NCBI GenBank assembly: GCA_944387285.1
Contig: CALXEH010000004.1
Location: 16,632 to 80,631 of the forward strand
Direction of reading: 5' to 3'
DNA length: 64,000 nt
From: an uncultured Oscillospiraceae bacterium
Lineage (GTDB): Bacteria > Bacillota > Clostridia > Oscillospirales > Oscillospiraceae
Shown: positions 60,506 to 64,000 of the stretch, piece by piece
How the letters are laid out: every line of letters begins with the position of its first letter
Position numbering within the stretch: position 1 is the first letter of the stretch
Notes under the pieces: model-generated
Told to the model about the DNA's origin: nothing
Databases searched by the model: none
The model's input: only the letters and a program-made list of their open reading frames with translations
Made by a program: the position numbers and the translations under genes

Positions 60506-61334
60506 CCTCTTTCTCGCGGGCGTGAACCGGCTCTGGCGCAGCCGGGTGTTCCAGATATGCTGCCTTGTCTCGTTCGTCGCAAACGTCTTCGTCATGCTGG
60601 CCACGTACAGGCAGGTGTTGAACTATACGGAGCTCGGTCTCGAGCAGAGCATAACGCTCGACAACGTGTTCTACGGGCTCGTTCCGGTGCTCGGCGTCAT
60701 GTGCGCCGTGTTTGCGAGCCTTTTCATCGGCACGGAGCACTCCGACGGCGTGATGCGCAACATGCTCGTCGTGGGCAGGGCGCGTTGGGAGATATACCTC
60801 TCCAACTACGCCGTCTGCTGTGTGGCGGCCGCGGCCTTCCTGATATGCTGGTTCGTCGGCGGGCTGGTGGGCGTTCCCCTCATAGGCGTCTGGCAGGACG
60901 TGAACGGCATGCTCCTGCGCTGCGCCGTGCTGCTGCTGTGCGCGGCGTCGTACATGGGTATCTTCTGCCTTTTGAGCATGCTCTGCACCAACCGCGCCGT
61001 GGCGGCGGTCGTCGCCGTGCTGTTGGCGGTGGCGCTGCTGATGTTCTCGAGCTATATGCTCAACACGCTCAGCCAGCCGGAGTTCCAGCAGGGCGTGATG
61101 ATGACCGAGGCGGGTCCGCAGCTCTCGGAGCCCCTTCCGAACCCCAACTATGTTGACGGCGTGAAGCGCGAGCTGTTCCAGTTCCTCTCCGACACGCTGC
61201 CGAGCGGGCAGAGCATCAGCGTTTGCAGCTACGAGCTGGGCCGTCCTGTGCTCTCGCTCGTCTCCTCCGCCGTCATCGCCCTGCTGACCACCGCCGCAGG
61301 CATAGCCTGCTTCCGGCGCAAGGACATACGCTAG
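60498..61334 (+). CDS. ABC transporter permease (BcrB-like)
   Basis: The 278-residue protein has six hydrophobic helices with LFIGTEHSDGVMRNMLVVGR after the second, a typical ABC2 permease motif. The ATG at 60498 follows GGAGG. It pairs with the ATPase. The module probably exports or resists an antimicrobial peptide; the substrate is unknown. Confidence 0.83.
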   Translation: MSDLFLAGVNRLWRSRVFQICCLVSFVANVFVMLATYRQVLNYTELGLEQSITLDNVFYGLVPVLGVMCAVFASLFIGTEHSDGVMRNMLVVGRARWEIYLSNYAVCCVAAAAFLICWFVGGLVGVPLIGVWQDVNGMLLRCAVLLLCAASYMGIFCLLSMLCTNRAVAAVVAVLLAVALLMFSSYMLNTLSQPEFQQGVMMTEAGPQLSEPLPNPNYVDGVKRELFQFLSDTLPSGQSISVCSYELGRPVLSLVSSAVIALLTTAAGIACFRRKDIR

Positions 61335-61344
61335 ACCCAAACCC

Positions 61345-61422
61345 TAAAGTTTTCGCCCGCCTTTTTCAAAAGGCGGCGGGGTCCAGGGGCGACGCCCCTG
61401 GCCGCGCTCCGCAGAGCGCGGA
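61345..61422. repeat. Three-hairpin intergenic repeat
   Basis: Between permease and kinase lie three perfect stem-loops: CGCCTTTT/AAAAGGCG at 61359-61376, CCAGGGGC/GCCCCTGG at 61384-61402 and CCGCGCTC/GAGCGCGG at 61403-61422. Sequences of this kind recur between genes of some Clostridia. It may process or attenuate the transcript. Confidence 0.6.
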
Positions 61423-61456
61423 ATGCCCAATGCTTAAAAAGCTCAGGAGGTGCGAC

Positions 61457-62347
61457 ATGCTGCCCTGGCTGCTCTGCGTAGCCGCGTTTCTGCTGCTTAT
61501 CGCAGTCTGTATCAAGCTCTGGTCGCTGCGCCGGGCGCTGGACGAGCTGGCGGGGCAGCTCTCGGGCGTGCTCGCCGAGGACACCAACGTCCTGCTCAGC
61601 CTGCGCTGCCGCGACCGCTGCGCGCGAAAGCTCGCCGCCCGGCTCAACCGCGAGCTCGCCGAGCTGCGCCGTATGCGCTGGAAATACCAGAGCGGCGACC
61701 GCGAGCTCAAGGAGGCCGTGACCAACATCTCGCACGACCTGCGCACGCCCCTCACCGCCATCTGCGGCTACCTTGAGCTGCTCGGGCGCGAGGACAAGAG
61801 CCCGGCCGTGAGCCGCTTCCTCGACTGCATCGGCGAGCGTGCGGAGGCCATGCGCCGACTCACCGAGGAGCTGTTCTGCTACTCCGTCGTGCTCTCGCCG
61901 CAGTCCGCGCCGGAGCTTGCGCCCGGCGACCTGCGTCAGCTGCTCGAATCCGCCCTCGCCGGGGCCTATCCACAGCTCTCCGCCAGGGGCATCGAGCCCG
62001 ACGTTGAACTGCCCGAGGGGCCGGTCCGCTGCCTGCTCAACGAGGCCGCCGCCGCGCGCGTCCTCTCAAACCTCCTCTCCAACGCCGTCCGCTATTCCGG
62101 CGGCGACCTGAAGGTCAGGCTATCCGACGACGCCGTGCTCACCTTTGAAAACTCCGCGCCCAGCCTCGACGAGGTCAGCCTCGGCAGGCTCTTCGACCGC
62201 TTCTACACCGTCAAGGCCGCGCGCAGCTCCACCGGCCTCGGCCTCGCCATAGTCAGGACGCTCATGGAGCAGATGGGCGGCAGCATCGAGGCCGGGCTGA
62301 CAGCCGGGCAGCTCAGGCTCAGCCTGCGCTTCGTTAAGTTGACATAA
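61457..62347 (+). CDS. Sensor histidine kinase, intramembrane-sensing type
   Basis: The 296-residue protein has a single N-terminal membrane segment (MLPWLLCVAAFLLLIAVCIKLW is its first part) and no extracellular sensor. Then come the H-box ISHDLRTPLTAICGYL, N-box LSNLLSNAVRYS and G-box TGLGLAIVRTL. The start 61457 follows CAGGAGG; the long upstream frame lacks a site. It is probably the partner of the response regulator and ABC transporter. Confidence 0.86.
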   Translation: MLPWLLCVAAFLLLIAVCIKLWSLRRALDELAGQLSGVLAEDTNVLLSLRCRDRCARKLAARLNRELAELRRMRWKYQSGDRELKEAVTNISHDLRTPLTAICGYLELLGREDKSPAVSRFLDCIGERAEAMRRLTEELFCYSVVLSPQSAPELAPGDLRQLLESALAGAYPQLSARGIEPDVELPEGPVRCLLNEAAAARVLSNLLSNAVRYSGGDLKVRLSDDAVLTFENSAPSLDEVSLGRLFDRFYTVKAARSSTGLGLAIVRTLMEQMGGSIEAGLTAGQLRLSLRFVKLT

Positions 62348-62349
62348 TA

Positions 62350-62907
62350 TCACCGCAGGCAGCGGCCGGGGATGGCGACGGCGTTTATCAGGTTGGCGAA
62401 GCAGTCGGGCGCGGGCGCGGCTGCGGCGCGGCAGCCCTCGAGCTTTATGGGGCGCAGACGGGCGAAGCTGTAGCTGCCCAGGGGCCGGCCGAAGGTGTCG
62501 TAGCTGTGCGCGGCGACCAGGCAGCGGCCGCCGCGGCAGCCGGTTATGAACAGGGTGTGGTAAAACTGCCCCTGGCTGTCGCCGAGCTGCACCAGGTCGC
62601 CGGTCTCGAGCTCGCCCAGCCGCGCCTCGCGGCCGTAGGGGCCGGGGCCGGTATTCGACGTCAGGAAGTTGTAAAGGTACTGCACGCCGGTCCAGGAGGC
62701 CGTGCGGTCGGAGGCGGAGTTATAGTACCAGCCGAAGGTGGGCGTGCAGTTCATCGTGCAGCAGCCGGCCAGCAGGCACTGGGAAATGAAGTTCGTGCAG
62801 TCCCCGCCTATGCCGGTGAAGTTATAAAACAACGGATTGCGCCCGTAGGCCCAGCGGTGCGCGTATTCCCAGGCGCGGCGCCGGTCGTATCCTATCTCAA
62901 GGAGCAT
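62350..62907 (-). CDS. Amidase-domain protein (Amidase_6-like)
   Basis: The 185-residue protein carries the catalytic pattern GGDCTNFISQ near residue 37 and a later His (VAAHSYDTFG), as in the Amidase_6 group related to NlpC-type cysteine hydrolases. No signal peptide or wall-binding part. It lies downstream of tyrS and may be co-transcribed; a hairpin separates them. Confidence 0.72.
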   Translation of the reverse strand: MLLEIGYDRRRAWEYAHRWAYGRNPLFYNFTGIGGDCTNFISQCLLAGCCTMNCTPTFGWYYNSASDRTASWTGVQYLYNFLTSNTGPGPYGREARLGELETGDLVQLGDSQGQFYHTLFITGCRGGRCLVAAHSYDTFGRPLGSYSFARLRPIKLEGCRAAAAPAPDCFANLINAVAIPGRCLR

Positions 62908-62960
62908 AAAAAATCACCTCACCGCATGATACGCGCGGCGAGGCTTTTTCGACCGACTGC

Positions 62961-62988
62961 AAAGCCCCGGCCTTACGGCCGGGGCTTT
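62961..62988 (-). terminator. Hairpin after tyrS
   Basis: A perfect 12-bp stem AAAGCCCCGGCC around TTAC lies 10 bp past the stop of tyrS on the - strand, with a short T-run. Confidence 0.7.
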
Positions 62989-62998
62989 GAGCGTTGGC

Positions 62999-64000
62999 TT
63001 ATTTCATTATGGCCTTGTTGAAGTTCTTCTTGCCGCGGCGCAGGATGACGCCGGCCTTCAGCTCTGCCTCGCTGAAGCTCTTGGCGATATCCTCCACTTT
63101 CTCGTCGTTGGCGGTGACGCCGCCCTGCTGGACGTTGCGCCGCGCGTCGCTCTTGGAGGAGCACAGGCCGGTCTTCACCAGCAGCGTGAGGATATCCGCA
63201 GCGCCGTCGGTCAGGTCCTCGGCCGTTATCTCCGTCTCGGGCATGTGCTCTGCACCGCCGCCGCCGAAGATGGCGCGCGCGCCGGCCTTCGCCTTCTGCG
63301 CCTCCTCCTCGCCGTGGACAAGGGCAGTGAGCTCCGCGGCCAGGATCTCCTTGGCCTCGTTGAGCTGGGCGTCCTTCCAGCCGGACATCTCGTCTATCTG
63401 CTCGAGCGGCAGGAAGGTCATCTTGCGCAGGCAGTTTATGACGTCCGCGTCGTCGATGTTGCGCCAGTACTGGTAGAATTCGAAGGGGCTGGTCTTGTTC
63501 GGGTCGAGCCACACGGCGCCGGACTGGGTCTTGCCCATCTTCTTGCCCTCGCTCGTGAGCAGCAGCGTGATGGTCATGCCGTAGGCGTTCTTGCCCAGCT
63601 TGCGCCTTATGAGCTCGGTGCCGCCCAGGATGTTCGACCACTGATCGTCGCCGCCGCACTGCATGACGCAGCCGTACTCCTTGAACATGTGGTAGAAGTC
63701 ATAGGACTGCATTATCATGTAGTTGAACTCCAGGAAGGAGAGGCCCTTCTCCATGCGCTGCTTGTAGCACTCGGCGCGAAGCATGTTGTTGACCGAGAAA
63801 TGCGCGCCCACTTCGCGCAGCAGCTCAATATAGTTGAGGCCCAGCAGCCAGTCCGCGTTGTCCAGCATGAGGGCCTTGCCCTCCGAGAAGTCTATGAACT
63901 TCGCCATCTGGAGCTTGAACTTCGCGGCGTTCTCCTGTATCTTCTCCTGCGTCAGCATCTGGCGCATGTCGGTACGGCCCGAGGGGTCGCCGACCATGGT
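62999..64000 (-). CDS. tyrS: Tyrosyl-tRNA synthetase (5' end missing)
   Basis: At least 332 residues are present and the gene continues past the window end. The KMSKS-like loop is [14 protein letters not shown], and CGGDDQWSN forms part of the tyrosine pocket. The C-terminal S4-like domain with [18 protein letters not shown] is visible. It charges tRNA-Tyr. The gene is on the - strand. Confidence 0.93.
   Translation of the reverse strand, partial: TMVGDPSGRTDMRQMLTQEKIQENAAKFKLQMAKFIDFSEGKALMLDNADWLLGLNYIELLREVGAHFSVNNMLRAECYKQRMEKGLSFLEFNYMIMQSYDFYHMFKEYGCVMQCGGDDQWSNILGGTELIRRKLGKNAYGMTITLLLTSEGKKMGKTQSGAVWLDPNKTSPFEFYQYWRNIDDADVINCLRKMTFLPLEQIDEMSGWKDAQLNEAKEILAAELTALVHGEEEAQKAKAGARAIFGGGGAEHMPETEITAEDLTDGAADILTLLVKTGLCSSKSDARRNVQQGGVTANDEKVEDIAKSFSEAELKAGVILRRGKKNFNKAIMK

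Noticed and set aside
60435..61340. 301-codon - strand ORF
   Set aside because: Antisense to the ABC permease; His/Glu-rich shadow.

Overview
The window reads as a GC-rich chromosome segment of a strict anaerobe of the class Clostridia, probably a gut member of the Oscillospiraceae. This is inference. It rests on paired molybdenum hydroxylases, an Mrp-Mbh type [NiFe] hydrogenase, strong AAGGAGG ribosome binding sites, an SLH-anchored surface protein, and a HK97-like siphoprophage of Firmicutes type. No taxonomic marker other than part of tyrS is present.

Bases 1-5700 hold two convergent xanthine-dehydrogenase-family systems. On the + strand is a three-gene set (Mo-cofactor subunit, FAD subunit, 2Fe-2S subunit). 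On the - strand is a 2Fe-2S/Mo-cofactor fusion with a polyferredoxin in front of it and no flavin subunit. Bases 5892-18843 form one - strand run of 19 genes with overlaps or gaps of a few bases: hypF-hypC-hypD-hypE, the hydrogenase hydrophilic genes mbhK and mbhL, hypA, the Mrp-like membrane genes mbhA-H, then mbhM, mbhJ and mbhN. All four Ni-binding cysteines of the large subunit are present. The operon should oxidise ferredoxin, evolve H2 and pump ions. Its probable promoter, just upstream of hypF, carries boxes resembling the binding site of the NADH sensor Rex. A divergent DUF362/ferredoxin gene shares this control region.

Bases 20156-20467 hold a consensus promoter and tRNA-Met, tRNA-Glu and tRNA-Val. 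A prophage of about 34.2 kb sits in the 3' end of the tRNA-Val gene, flanked by a 48-bp direct repeat (20420-20467 and 54581-54628). From the right end inward it has the integrase, an uncharacterised membrane protein, a CI-like repressor and a divergent lytic promoter. Early genes follow: HTH proteins, a replication initiator with internal iterons, DnaB helicase, ParA/ParB, a cytosine methyltransferase and an HUH-type Rep-like protein. Packaging and head genes come next (HNH nuclease, a TerS-TerL fusion, portal, protease, capsid), then the connectors. The tail genes include a tail chaperone with a -1 frameshift, the tape measure, and several fibre proteins, one of them collagen-like, plus a glycosyltransferase. 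Amidase, holin and an XhlA-like protein end the late region. All core genes look intact.

Right of the prophage is a 0.5-kb leader with a potentially structured RNA, then a 1202-residue beta-helix/Cna-B/SLH surface protein. It is followed by a response regulator, ABC transporter and histidine kinase set of the bacitracin/lantibiotic-resistance type, an amidase-domain protein, and the 3' part of tyrS running off the window.
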